A stretch of DNA of 12,154 nt from Deltaproteobacteria bacterium (GCA_021788685.1 JAJYKH010000056.1:1-12154), one strand, 5' to 3'. Shown: positions 1-7,395, counted from the first letter of the stretch. Program-made: numbers and translations. Notes: generated from the letters alone by a model not told the origin.

Positions 1-50
1 GGCACAGAAACGCTTTCCCGGCGGGCTGCGGGAGAACGGCAGAATATTTT

Positions 51-674
51 TCAGCGGGAGGAGTGGATGGCCGGGAGCTGGAGCAGGCGCCGGTACAGTT
101 CCCGGCCCAGCCAGGCATCGGTGGCGGCGTACCCGATCTGCGCCGGATTGAGGGTCGCCTGTGCCCAGTTGGAAGTGCGGGCGCCTTTGGCGATGCGGCA
201 TCCGAGGAGGGCAGCGGCAAGCCCCCGCAAGCCGTGATTCTGGAATCCGGCCTCCTTGGCCATCCTGGCGAGATCGACGAATCCCGCCGGCTCGAAAAAG
301 GCGAGCTGCTGCAGTTCCCGCAGGTCGCGGGCAGGGGCGACGCCTGCCTTGAGGATGGCGGGGTCGGCGAGGAGGGCCCGGAGAGAGGCGGGCAAGCCGA
401 TCCGGTGCAGCTGGAAAATGAACACCACGCTTTCGCATGCCAACTGCAGCAAGGCCGGCGGATGACTCTCCCCCTTGCGGAAGGAGGGCCTGGTCTCGGT
501 GTCGAAGCCGAGCAGCCTTTCCGCAGCCAGGTGCTCCGCCGCCGCGGCCAAGGCCTCCGCTGTGCTCACGACCTGGACCGGGCCGGACCACCTCACCAGA
601 GGGCAGGCGTTGATCTCATCCTTGGTGAGCCGCTGATGGAGCTCCGGCCGGTGAACGGCAGCTTTCATCGACAT
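51..674 (-). CDS. RNase D-like 3'-5' exonuclease, single domain (DEDDy)
   Basis: The predicted protein has 207 residues and the DnaQ-like 3'-5' exonuclease fold of the RNase D/WRN-exonuclease family, which removes nucleotides from RNA or DNA 3' ends with two metal ions. Exo I is FDTE (D58, E60), Exo II is the D in ARDL (D117), and Exo III is YAATD (Y182, D186), so the DEDDy set is complete. It lacks the C-terminal HRDC domains of full-length RNase D (about 370 residues), so the true substrate is open: tRNA 3' trimming is possible but not shown. The frame stays open up to 923, but that extension runs antisense-free through the upstream tRNA gene, so I start at the ATG at 674 (MSMKAAV); a second ATG lies at 668. 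The Shine-Dalgarno is weak (AGAGA). tRNA-Gln(CTG) ends 125 nt upstream on the same strand, so co-transcription is plausible. Confidence 0.86.
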   Translation of the reverse strand: MSMKAAVHRPELHQRLTKDEINACPLVRWSGPVQVVSTAEALAAAAEHLAAERLLGFDTETRPSFRKGESHPPALLQLACESVVFIFQLHRIGLPASLRALLADPAILKAGVAPARDLRELQQLAFFEPAGFVDLARMAKEAGFQNHGLRGLAAALLGCRIAKGARTSNWAQATLNPAQIGYAATDAWLGRELYRRLLQLPAIHSSR

Positions 675-799
675 GGGCGATCTCTTCGGGGCTTCTTCCC
701 TATAGGCGAAGAATCGTGGTGCATCGGTCCGGCCGCTTGCGCCGTATCGATCAAAATGGCCCTTGGCCGGAATCGGGTACGATCGGGAGAAGAAGGAAG

Positions 800-873
800 T
801 GGCTGGGGGACAGGGATTCGAACCCCGACAGGCAGAGTCAGAGTCTGCAGTCCTACCTTTAGACGATCCCCCA
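800..873 (-). tRNA. trnQ: tRNA-Gln, anticodon CTG (reads CAG)
   Basis: This 74-nt gene includes an encoded CCA. Reading the minus strand, the acceptor arms TGGGGGA and TCCCCCA pair over 7 bp with the weak U1-A72 pair typical of bacterial tRNA-Gln. The D stem is GTCT/GGAC. The anticodon stem is GCAGA/TCTGC around the loop CTCTGAC, giving anticodon CTG. The T arm carries the TTCGAAT loop. The discriminator is G73. A good promoter lies just upstream, and the RNase D-like gene follows on the same strand. Confidence 0.97.
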
Positions 874-894
874 GCTCGGGGAAATGAAACCGCA

Positions 895-923
895 TTAATA
901 GGCCACAAGGCGCCGGATGTCAA
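895..923 (-). promoter_or_regulatory. sigma70 promoter of tRNA-Gln(CTG)
   Basis: On the minus strand a perfect -35 TTGACA (923-918) is followed by exactly 17 nt and the -10 TATTAA (900-895, 4 of 6). Transcription would start near 888, about 15 nt before the mature tRNA 5' end at 873. This leaves a short leader for RNase P to remove. Confidence 0.75.
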
Positions 924-955
924 GGGGGAATGTGGCCGCGGGGCGATGCAGTTTT

Positions 956-984
956 AAGGTTCGAGGTTTGAAGTTGGAGGCAAA
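956..984. repeat. Degenerate heptanucleotide tandem repeat
   Basis: From 956 the plus strand reads as consecutive 7-nt units AAGGTTC, GAGGTTT, GAAGTTG, GAGGCAA, with consensus RAGGTTY decaying in the last unit. It lies in the gap between the MEMO1-family gene and the tRNA-Gln promoter. I see no coding or promoter role. It may be a remnant of a larger heptad repeat array. Confidence 0.45.
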
Positions 985-1008
985 ATCCGGCAGTTGTATT
1001 TTGCCGCC
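976..1008. repeat. Inverted repeat (hairpin) in the amrB/tRNA gap
   Basis: GGCAAAAT (979-986) is perfectly complementary to ATTTTGCC (998-1005) around an 11-nt loop. After one mismatch two more G-C pairs (976-977 with 1007-1008) extend it. It lies downstream of the MEMO1-family stop codon on the minus strand, but no T-run follows on either strand, so it is not a convincing terminator. Confidence 0.5.
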
Positions 1009-1021
1009 GTTCCCCTCTGTC

Positions 1022-1084
1022 GTGGTTGTTGCCGTAATCGGGATTTCGGACTTTCGACCACGATTACGAGAAAACGACAACCGC
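1022..1084. repeat. Long imperfect hairpin with GTAATCG/CGATTAC arms
   Basis: The inner stem pairs GTAATCG (1034-1040) with CGATTAC (1061-1067), 7 perfect pairs. The outer stem pairs 1022-1031 with 1075-1084, 10 pairs including two that are G-U only when the plus strand is RNA. A 2 by 7 nt internal loop separates the stems, and the loop (1041-1060) is 20 nt. The gattacga-type core recalls intergenic repeats I associate with Geobacter-like genomes; that link is from memory. Confidence 0.5.
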
Positions 1085-1132
1085 TTCGCTGCCGGTCTTG
1101 GGCCTCAAAGACAGTGTCTTTTAGCCTCACGA

Positions 1133-1942
1133 TCACTCGATCACGAACCCGGCATACCCCACCACCTGGGCGGTGTCGCCGCTGGCCTCTCCCGAGTCAG
1201 TGTAGCGGACCAGCTCCGCATGGCGGGCTCCCAGCTCGATAGCGGCGGCCAGGGCGATGGTGGTCGGGATGATGCCGCACATGCTGATCCGGTTGGCGGC
1301 CACGGTCTGGTAGAGTCCGTCCGGGTCCAGGCCGCGGATCAGGTCCAGGGCGAGCCGGTCCTTTCGGCTCGCCGTTTCCCGCGATTCGTAATGGGTCATG
1401 TCGGTGCTGGCGACCACGAGCACCGGCCGGGCGTATTCCCGGACGGCCGCCGCAATGGCGGTGCCGGCCTCCCGGCAACGGGCCAGAGCGAGGGTGCCGA
1501 GGACGAGCGGCACTAGGGTCAGCTCCGGCTGCATGTACTGGAGGAAAGGGATTTGCACTTCCAGCGAGTGCTCGAGCCGGTGGGCGCTCTCGTCCACCGT
1601 GATCAGGCCCGGTCTGTGGCGGAGAATGGCGTCTGCCAGCTCCCCGTTGACCGGGACCCTGCCCAGTGGCATCTCCCAGGACCCCTCCCGCATGATGGCG
1701 GCCTGGGCGCCGCGGCCGTGATGATTGGGGCCGAGAATGATGACGTCGCGGGGAACGTCCACCCGGGCGAAGGTCTGGGCGGCCACCCCGCCGGAATAGA
1801 TGTAGCCGGCGTGCGGGACCACCACGGCGAGGGCTTTCTTCTTCGGCGGGCCGGCCGCGGGCATCAGCCCGGCGACGGTTTCCCGGAGCAGGGCGGCATT
1901 GCCGGGATAGAACTGGTTGGCCACGGCGGGGATGCGGATCAT
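1133..1942 (-). CDS. amrB: MEMO1-family protein (AmmeMemoRadiSam system protein B)
   Basis: The product has 269 residues, the usual length for the MEMO1 family, which is related to extradiol dioxygenases. The start MIRIPAVANQFYPG matches the family N-terminus. The conserved blocks appear in order: PHAGYIYSG (H44), GPNHHG (H74, H75), EHSLEVQIPF (E124, H125), STDMTH (D181, H184) and MCGIIP (C222). In human MEMO1 two histidines and a cysteine at these places bind iron or copper, and all are retained here. In many bacteria and archaea the gene accompanies an AMMECR1-domain protein and a radical SAM enzyme (AmmeMemoRadiSam), whose reaction is unknown; neither partner is in this window. The gene lies downstream of cysS on the same strand, separated by 131 nt holding a large inverted repeat. 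The start ATG at 1942 has TGAGGA upstream at a rather long spacing. No membrane segment or signal peptide is visible. Confidence 0.9.
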   Translation of the reverse strand: MIRIPAVANQFYPGNAALLRETVAGLMPAAGPPKKKALAVVVPHAGYIYSGGVAAQTFARVDVPRDVIILGPNHHGRGAQAAIMREGSWEMPLGRVPVNGELADAILRHRPGLITVDESAHRLEHSLEVQIPFLQYMQPELTLVPLVLGTLALARCREAGTAIAAAVREYARPVLVVASTDMTHYESRETASRKDRLALDLIRGLDPDGLYQTVAANRISMCGIIPTTIALAAAIELGARHAELVRYTDSGEASGDTAQVVGYAGFVIE

Positions 1943-1984
1943 GGTCGCGATTGCGTCCTCAGGATCTCTTTAGAAATCTATCCT

Positions 1985-2072
1985 GGTAAGCGGCCCACAG
2001 GTGCCGCAGACACAGCCATTAGCGTCGGCAGCAGTGCTGACAAACGAGAGACGGTGCCTGTGGGCGCTTACC
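1985..2072. repeat. 88-nt imperfect inverted repeat, possible structured RNA
   Basis: The arms 1985-2006 and 2052-2072 (starting GGTAAGC and ending GCTTACC) pair over 21 bp with one bulged base (G1992). Two pairs (2003-2055, 2002-2056) are G-U in plus-strand RNA but C-A mismatches in minus-strand RNA. The 45-nt loop holds a second hairpin, 2024-2030 with 2035-2041, 7 bp around GCAG, also with one G-U pair only on the plus strand. The element begins one base after the cysS stop codon. Neither strand has a T-run after it, so it is not an ordinary intrinsic terminator. Whether it is transcribed is unknown. Confidence 0.6.
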
Positions 2073-2073
2073 C

Positions 2074-3543
<1,470 letters not shown>

Positions 3544-3671
3544 GTGGGTTCCGGATTGAAGGTAACGGGCCTGGGTGAGGAGCGATTCGGCCCCGGTCAG
3601 GCGGGAATTTCGGTTCGGACCCTCACGCCGGGCAGGTCTTCCCGGGGCGAAACGTCCGAAAAAGAGCAATG

Positions 3672-3682
3672 AATATCATATT
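3672..3682. promoter_or_regulatory. AT-rich palindrome in the divergent gap, candidate -10 region
   Basis: The 11-bp palindrome AATAT-C-ATATT is the only AT-rich island between cysS and the plus-strand gene. It contains TATGAT read on the minus strand (3680-3675) and TATCAT on the plus strand (3674-3679), each 5 of 6 to the -10 consensus and overlapping. No good -35 box at 16-18 nt was found for either direction (TTGCCG on the minus strand is 20 nt away). It may be a shared promoter or operator for the divergent pair. Confidence 0.35.
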
Positions 3683-3721
3683 AACCGCTCAAGCCGCAAG
3701 CGGCAACCATTGGTGCAGGCC

Positions 3722-4225
3722 ATGACACGGAACGGCACGGCGGAAGCCGGATTGATCGAAGAAAAGGAGCTTTCCAACCGGATGCGTCTACGTCTCTACG
3801 ATCGTTCGCGACGGATTGCCGGCGACCGCTGGCTCATCCGCCTCCATGGGGAGGGGCGGATCGCGATCGGGCCGGAGCTGTTTACGGAAGCGGCGGAAGG
3901 TGATGCGGAGCTGCTCGCCGCTATCCGGGAGCGGCTGGGCGGCGAGCTGGTCTTCACCCTGGAGCGGGAGCGCCATTTCGTAGCCGAGGAGGAAAAGCAG
4001 GAAGTCCTTTCGGAGCTGCTCGCCCGGGTGCAGGCGAACCTGCTCGCCTACCTCGAAAGCCCCGCCTTTCCGGCCAAGCTCTTCCGGCGCCGCTGCCAGG
4101 AGCAGAAGGCGAGGATCTTCATCGAGCGCGAGCAGGAGCGCCGCGCTGCGGAAGCGGACACGGAGGAGGACGAGGGACCTGCCGATTTTTCCTTCTGCTT
4201 CCGGGACGGCAATCCCGGAAAATGA
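3722..4225 (+). CDS. Conserved-looking hypothetical protein, charged and soluble
   Basis: I do not recognise a named family. The predicted 167-residue protein has no signal peptide or membrane segment. A basic motif-like stretch, RLRLYDRSRRIAGDRWLIRL (22-41), precedes a region suggesting a small alpha/beta fold, then a long charged helical part (about 86-141, LSELLARVQANLLAYLES and REQERRAAEA). It ends in an acidic stretch (143-152) and the odd tail DFSFCF. The LYDRSR..AGDRW part looks conserved; I have a vague memory of similar proteins in Geobacter-like genomes. The frame extends to 3575, but that part is R/G/P-rich and looks non-coding. I take the ATG at 3722. An alternative ATG at 3782 has AAGGAG 12 nt upstream but would cut off the plausible residues ELSNR. 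It is divergent from cysS and upstream of serA, which has its own promoter. Confidence 0.7.
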   Translation: MTRNGTAEAGLIEEKELSNRMRLRLYDRSRRIAGDRWLIRLHGEGRIAIGPELFTEAAEGDAELLAAIRERLGGELVFTLERERHFVAEEEKQEVLSELLARVQANLLAYLESPAFPAKLFRRRCQEQKARIFIEREQERRAAEADTEEDEGPADFSFCFRDGNPGK

Positions 4226-4250
4226 AAAAAGACCTGTGCTTTCAAGGTGC

Positions 4251-4279
4251 TTGACTTTCTGGCGGGATGGCATCATACT
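4251..4279 (+). promoter_or_regulatory. sigma70-like promoter of serA
   Basis: TTGACT (4251-4256, 5 of 6 to the -35 consensus), 17 nt, then CATACT (4274-4279, 4 of 6 to the -10 consensus). The predicted start near 4286 leaves a leader of about 60 nt before serA. No ligand-binding leader is evident in that stretch. Confidence 0.6.
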
Positions 4280-4348
4280 CGCTTTCTTCACCTGAGCGAC
4301 TTCCTGAACGGATCAACCCGCTGCTTGCCTGCAGAATGAGGAGAGATG

Positions 4349-5935
4349 ATGAAGGTACTGATCAGTGACAATTTGGCCCCGGTGGGGGCGCGGATTCTCA
4401 AAGACGCAGGGCTGGAGGTGGACATCAAAACCGGCCTGCCGCCCGAGGAGCTCAAGGTGGTCATTCCGGAGTACGATGGCCTGGTCATCCGCAGCGCCAC
4501 CAAGGTGACAGCCGGGATCATCGAGGCAGCCGCCAACCTGAAGGTGGTGGGCCGGGCCGGCATCGGCCTGGACAACGTGGACGTGGCCGCCGCCAGCAAG
4601 CGCGGCATCATCGTCATGAACGCCCCCGACGGCAACGCCACCACCGCCGCCGAGCACGCCATCGCCATGATGATGGCCGTTTCCCGGAACATTCCCCAGG
4701 CCACCGCTTCCATGAAGGCGGGCAAATGGGAGAAGAAGAAGTTCATGGGCCGGGAGGTCACCGGCAAGACCCTGGGCATCGTGGGCATCGGCCGCATCGG
4801 CAGCATCGTCGCCGACCGGGCCAAGGGGCTGCACATGAACGTCATTGCCTTCGACCCCCACATGCCTAAAGATTTGGTGGAAAAGCTCGGGGTCGAGCTG
4901 GTGAGCCTCGACGAGCTGTGCCGCCGGGCCGACTACATCTCGATTCATGTTCCCTTGACCAACGAGACCAAGCACGTTCTTTCTACCGAGCAATTCAAAT
5001 TGATGAAAAAGGGCGCGATGCTCATCGACTGCGCCCGCGGCGGCGTGGTGGACGAAGCGGCCCTCCACGAGGCGCTGACCTCGGGCAAGATCGCCGGCGC
5101 CGCCCTCGACGTGTTCGAGGTGGAGCCGACCACCCACGAAAATTGCCCCATGCTGGCCCTGGACAACTTCATCTGCACGCCGCACCTGGGCGCCTCCACC
5201 ACCGAGGCCCAGGAGAACGTGGCGGTGGCCATCGCCGAGCAGATGGCCGCCTACCTGCTCAAGGGCACCATCACCAATGCCGTCAACGTGCCGTCGGTCA
5301 GCGCCGAGGTGCTCTCCAAGGTGGGACCGTACCTGGCGCTGGCCGAGATGCTCGGCTCCTTCCACATGCAGATCGCCCAGGGCGGGGTGGAGGAAGTCGC
5401 CATCGATTACAGCGGCGAGCTGGCCGAGACCAACACCGGGCCGGTCACCGTAGCGTTCCTGAAAGGGCTCTTCACCCCCATCCTCAAGGAGGCGGTCAAC
5501 TTCGTCAACGCGCCCATCATCGCCAAAGAGCGGGGAATCCGGGTGGTCGAATCCAAGACCACCCAGGCGGGCGATTTCACCAACCTGATCTCCATGCGGG
5601 TGAAGACCACCGAGGGCGAAAATACCCTCACCGGCACCGTTTTCGGGAAAAAGGAGCCCCGCCTGGTCCGGATCAATACCTTCCGCCTGGAAGCCCTGCC
5701 CAGCGGGCCGATGCTGTTCGTCTACAACCGTGACCTGCCAGGGGTCATCGGCGCCTTGGGCACCACCATCGGCGCCGCGGGCGTCAACATCAACCAGATG
5801 ATGGTCGGCCGGGAAACCGAGAAGGGGCGCAACGTCATTCTGCTCAGCACCGATACCCTGGTTTCGAAGGACCTCCTGCAGAAGGTTCGGGAGCTGCCCG
5901 AGATCGATGCCGCCATGGTGCTGGACCTCCCCTGA
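4349..5935 (+). CDS. serA: D-3-phosphoglycerate dehydrogenase, long type with ACT domain
   Basis: The enzyme oxidises 3-phosphoglycerate to 3-phosphohydroxypyruvate with NAD+, the first step of serine synthesis. With 528 residues it belongs to the long form. It has a substrate-binding domain split around an NAD Rossmann domain (GIGRIG, 146-151), catalytic residues R230 (DCARGG), E259 (FEVEP) and H279 (TPHLGAS), an intervening domain from about 310 to 450, and a C-terminal ACT domain (about 455-528, with RDLPGVIGALG and GVNINQMMVGR) that in relatives binds serine for feedback inhibition. Two ATG codons are adjacent. The Shine-Dalgarno AGGAG (4339-4343) is only 2 nt from the ATG at 4346 but 5 nt from 4349, so I choose 4349 (MKVLISDN). 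The gene has its own promoter, and the DUF1844 gene follows 113 nt downstream. Confidence 0.97.
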   Translation: MKVLISDNLAPVGARILKDAGLEVDIKTGLPPEELKVVIPEYDGLVIRSATKVTAGIIEAAANLKVVGRAGIGLDNVDVAAASKRGIIVMNAPDGNATTAAEHAIAMMMAVSRNIPQATASMKAGKWEKKKFMGREVTGKTLGIVGIGRIGSIVADRAKGLHMNVIAFDPHMPKDLVEKLGVELVSLDELCRRADYISIHVPLTNETKHVLSTEQFKLMKKGAMLIDCARGGVVDEAALHEALTSGKIAGAALDVFEVEPTTHENCPMLALDNFICTPHLGASTTEAQENVAVAIAEQMAAYLLKGTITNAVNVPSVSAEVLSKVGPYLALAEMLGSFHMQIAQGGVEEVAIDYSGELAETNTGPVTVAFLKGLFTPILKEAVNFVNAPIIAKERGIRVVESKTTQAGDFTNLISMRVKTTEGENTLTGTVFGKKEPRLVRINTFRLEALPSGPMLFVYNRDLPGVIGALGTTIGAAGVNINQMMVGRETEKGRNVILLSTDTLVSKDLLQKVRELPEIDAAMVLDLP

Positions 5936-5965
5936 GCGGCAGGCCGGCACGTTTCCCCGGGGTCA

Positions 5966-5994
5966 TTGTGTTTTCCGGCAGGAATTGCTACCAT
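5966..5994 (+). promoter_or_regulatory. Extended -10 promoter candidate of the DUF1844 gene
   Basis: TTGTGT (5966-5971), 17 nt, then TACCAT (5989-5994, 4 of 6), preceded by TGC to make a TGn extended -10. The start would be near 6001, about 48 nt before the chosen start codon. The -35 is weak (3 of 6). Confidence 0.4.
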
Positions 5995-6048
5995 GGCGGG
6001 CGGGTGGTGAGATTCGATCCCGAAAGATTGAACCGCATGGTGAGACCC

Positions 6049-6366
6049 ATGGAAGAGCAAGTTGACAGAGGGGAGCAGGCTTGCCCCCCGGGGCAGGTGC
6101 GCAGGGGCGGCGAATGCGTTATGCCGGAGGTGACCTTCACCGCCTTCATCATTTCCCTGAATACTTCGGCCCTTTATCATCTGGGAGAGATCGGGGGCCC
6201 CGGCTCCGACGAGAAGAACAAGGACCTGGTTCTCGCCAAGCACGTCATCGATACCCTGAGGGTGATCGAGGAGAAGACCCGGGGCAACCTCGACCAGGAG
6301 GAAGAGGAGCTGTTGCGCAATATCCTCTACGATCTGAAGCTCCGGTACGTGAAGGCGAAGGACTGA
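6049..6366 (+). CDS. DUF1844 family protein
   Basis: This 105-residue protein has the DUF1844 signature from about residue 26: PEVTFTAFIISLNTSALYHL, then LGEI and, near the end, EEKTRGNLDQEEEELLRNIL followed by LYDLKLRYV. The family is common in Desulfobacterota and other phyla and has no known function; it looks small, mainly helical and cytoplasmic. Residues 12-24 carry two cysteines (ACPPGQVRRGGEC) ahead of the domain; whether they bind metal is unknown. I choose the ATG at 6049 because GGTGAG ends 4 nt upstream. Other ATGs lie at 5968, 6037 and 6121, and only the last is also plausible. It sits between serA and ispE, with a terminator-like hairpin after it. Confidence 0.85.
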   Translation: MEEQVDRGEQACPPGQVRRGGECVMPEVTFTAFIISLNTSALYHLGEIGGPGSDEKNKDLVLAKHVIDTLRVIEEKTRGNLDQEEEELLRNILYDLKLRYVKAKD

Positions 6367-6438
6367 GAGGCGTTTTGAGTTGGAGGGAAGAGCGAGATTC
6401 GCCTCCATCCGGTCCGCGTCTCAAGATGACACCCTGGA

Positions 6439-6502
6439 GCGGCTTCGGCCCGCCGCCTCCATAGCCTGGCCCGCCTGTCGGCGGACGCCGGGCATTTTCT
6501 TT
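6439..6502 (+). terminator. Two hairpins plus T-run in the ispE leader (terminator or attenuator)
   Basis: The first hairpin is a 5-bp stem capped by a C(UUCG)G tetraloop (6439-6453, one bulged C). The second can form either as CCGCC/GGCGG around TGTC (6471-6484) or as GCCCG/CGGGC (6469-6473 with 6489-6493), directly followed by ATTTTCTTT (6494-6502). The T-run abuts the ispE Shine-Dalgarno GGAAG (6503-6507). It would end the DUF1844 transcript while limiting read-through into ispE. Confidence 0.45.
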
Positions 6503-6510
6503 GGAAGCTC

Positions 6511-7395
6511 ATGCACCAGACCGACCAGACGGTGGTCATCGAGGCACCGGCCAAGATCAACCTTTGTTTGCAGGTGATCGGCCGCCGGCCCGACGGGTAT
6601 CACGACCTTGATACCTTCATGCAGAAGCTGGTCCTGGCGGACTGTCTGGAATTGCATCCCGCAGCGGAAGCCATTCGCCTCTCCTGTCCGGGCTCGCCGC
6701 TGCCCCAGGATGAAGGCAATCTTGCCTTCCGGGCCGCTCGCCTCTTTTTCGAGCGGTCCGGGGTCCGGAAGGGGGTGGAGATCGTCCTTCACAAGAAAAT
6801 CCCCATTGCCGCGGGACTGGGAGGCGGCAGCAGCGATGCCGCGGCCGTCCTCCTCGGGCTCAACCGGCTGTATCCCCCGGGCCTGCCTGCCGCTGTGCTG
6901 CTGGAAATGGCCGTCCGCCTGGGTGCCGATGTCCCCTTTTTCGTGGCCGATTGTGCCGCCGCCCGCGCGACCGGGATCGGAGACCGGCTGGAGCCGGCCC
7001 CCCCGCTGCAGGGCTGCCGGGTGCTGCTGGTCAACCCCGGATTCCCGGTCTCCACCCGCTGGGTGTACGAGAATTTGGCGTTGACAACGCAAAGCAATCC
7101 ATATATGTTAGGCCGCGAGCAAATTTTCGATACTTATCGTGAATTCCTTGCTTCCGGAGAAACCCTGGCTGTCCGCAACGACCTCGAAGCGGTCACCGTC
7201 GGTCGCTATCCGGAGCTCGCTGACATCAAAGCACATATACTGGCGGCTGGTGCCCAGGTCGCTCTCATGTCCGGGAGCGGTCCCACGGTTTTCGGTCTCT
7301 TCCTTGAAGAGGCGCCCGCCGCCGCCTGTTTCGATGCCTTCGCGCGGCGATACCCCGGGAATGTGCTCCTCACCGGGCCGCGTCATGTGCTATAA
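6511..7395 (+). CDS. ispE: 4-diphosphocytidyl-2-C-methyl-D-erythritol kinase
   Basis: IspE is a GHMP kinase that phosphorylates CDP-ME with ATP in the MEP route to isoprenoid precursors. The 294-residue product has the APAKINL start (K15), the GRRPDGYH block, the ATP-binding loop GLGGGSSDA (102-110), the catalytic aspartate in GADVPFF (D140) and the C-terminal MSGSGPTVFGLF (253-264). The ATG at 6511 has GGAAG 3 nt upstream. Its leader contains a terminator-like hairpin, and no separate promoter was evident there. The stretch encoding about residues 190-212 is more AT-rich than its surroundings and holds a promoter-like pair. The stop codon TAA overlaps the -10 of the tRNA gene downstream, an arrangement in which ispE, tRNA-Gln and prs are tightly packed. 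Confidence 0.96.
   Translation: MHQTDQTVVIEAPAKINLCLQVIGRRPDGYHDLDTFMQKLVLADCLELHPAAEAIRLSCPGSPLPQDEGNLAFRAARLFFERSGVRKGVEIVLHKKIPIAAGLGGGSSDAAAVLLGLNRLYPPGLPAAVLLEMAVRLGADVPFFVADCAAARATGIGDRLEPAPPLQGCRVLLVNPGFPVSTRWVYENLALTTQSNPYMLGREQIFDTYREFLASGETLAVRNDLEAVTVGRYPELADIKAHILAAGAQVALMSGSGPTVFGLFLEEAPAAACFDAFARRYPGNVLLTGPRHVL
7081..7109 (+). promoter_or_regulatory. Promoter-like pair inside ispE
   Basis: A perfect TTGACA (7081-7086) is followed by 17 nt and TATGTT (7104-7109, 4 of 6), in a locally AT-rich patch of an otherwise GC-rich gene. If used, it would feed the tRNA-Gln(TTG)-prs-rplY transcript about 290 nt downstream. Confidence 0.35.

Noticed and set aside
758..768. GGCC-CTT-GGCC hairpin as a terminator between tRNA-Gln and the exonuclease gene
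   Set aside because: Only 4 bp; too weak to call.
63..887. Long plus-strand open frame opposite the exonuclease gene
   Set aside because: It is G/E/R-rich antisense shadow of a high-GC gene, crosses the tRNA antisense, and has no recognisable motif.
675..923. N-terminal extension of the exonuclease frame to 290 residues
   Set aside because: It would translate through the whole tRNA-Gln region on the same strand and part of its promoter, and the added residues do not resemble the family.
1107..1121. AAAGACA-G-TGTCTTT palindrome just after the amrB stop
   Set aside because: It is AT-rich with a single-base centre, so the RNA hairpin would be weak, and no T-run follows on the minus strand.
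1985..2072. Integron attC site, because the ends GGTAAGC and GCTTACC resemble attC core boxes
   Set aside because: The polarity of the boxes is reversed relative to attC (RYYYAAC should be on the left and GTTRRRY on the right), and there is no cassette or integrase.
3544..3669. 42-residue upstream extension of CysRS
   Set aside because: Its composition looks non-coding, and family alignments start at the ATG at 3543.
4201..4218. CCGGGA/TCCCGG hairpin at the end of the unrecognised gene as a terminator
   Set aside because: It is followed by A-rich sequence, not a T-run, on the plus strand, and lies inside the coding region.
4313..5950. 545-codon minus-strand open frame opposite serA
   Set aside because: It is rich in G, H, D and L with low complexity, as expected for the antisense of GC-biased third positions; serA is unambiguous on the other strand.
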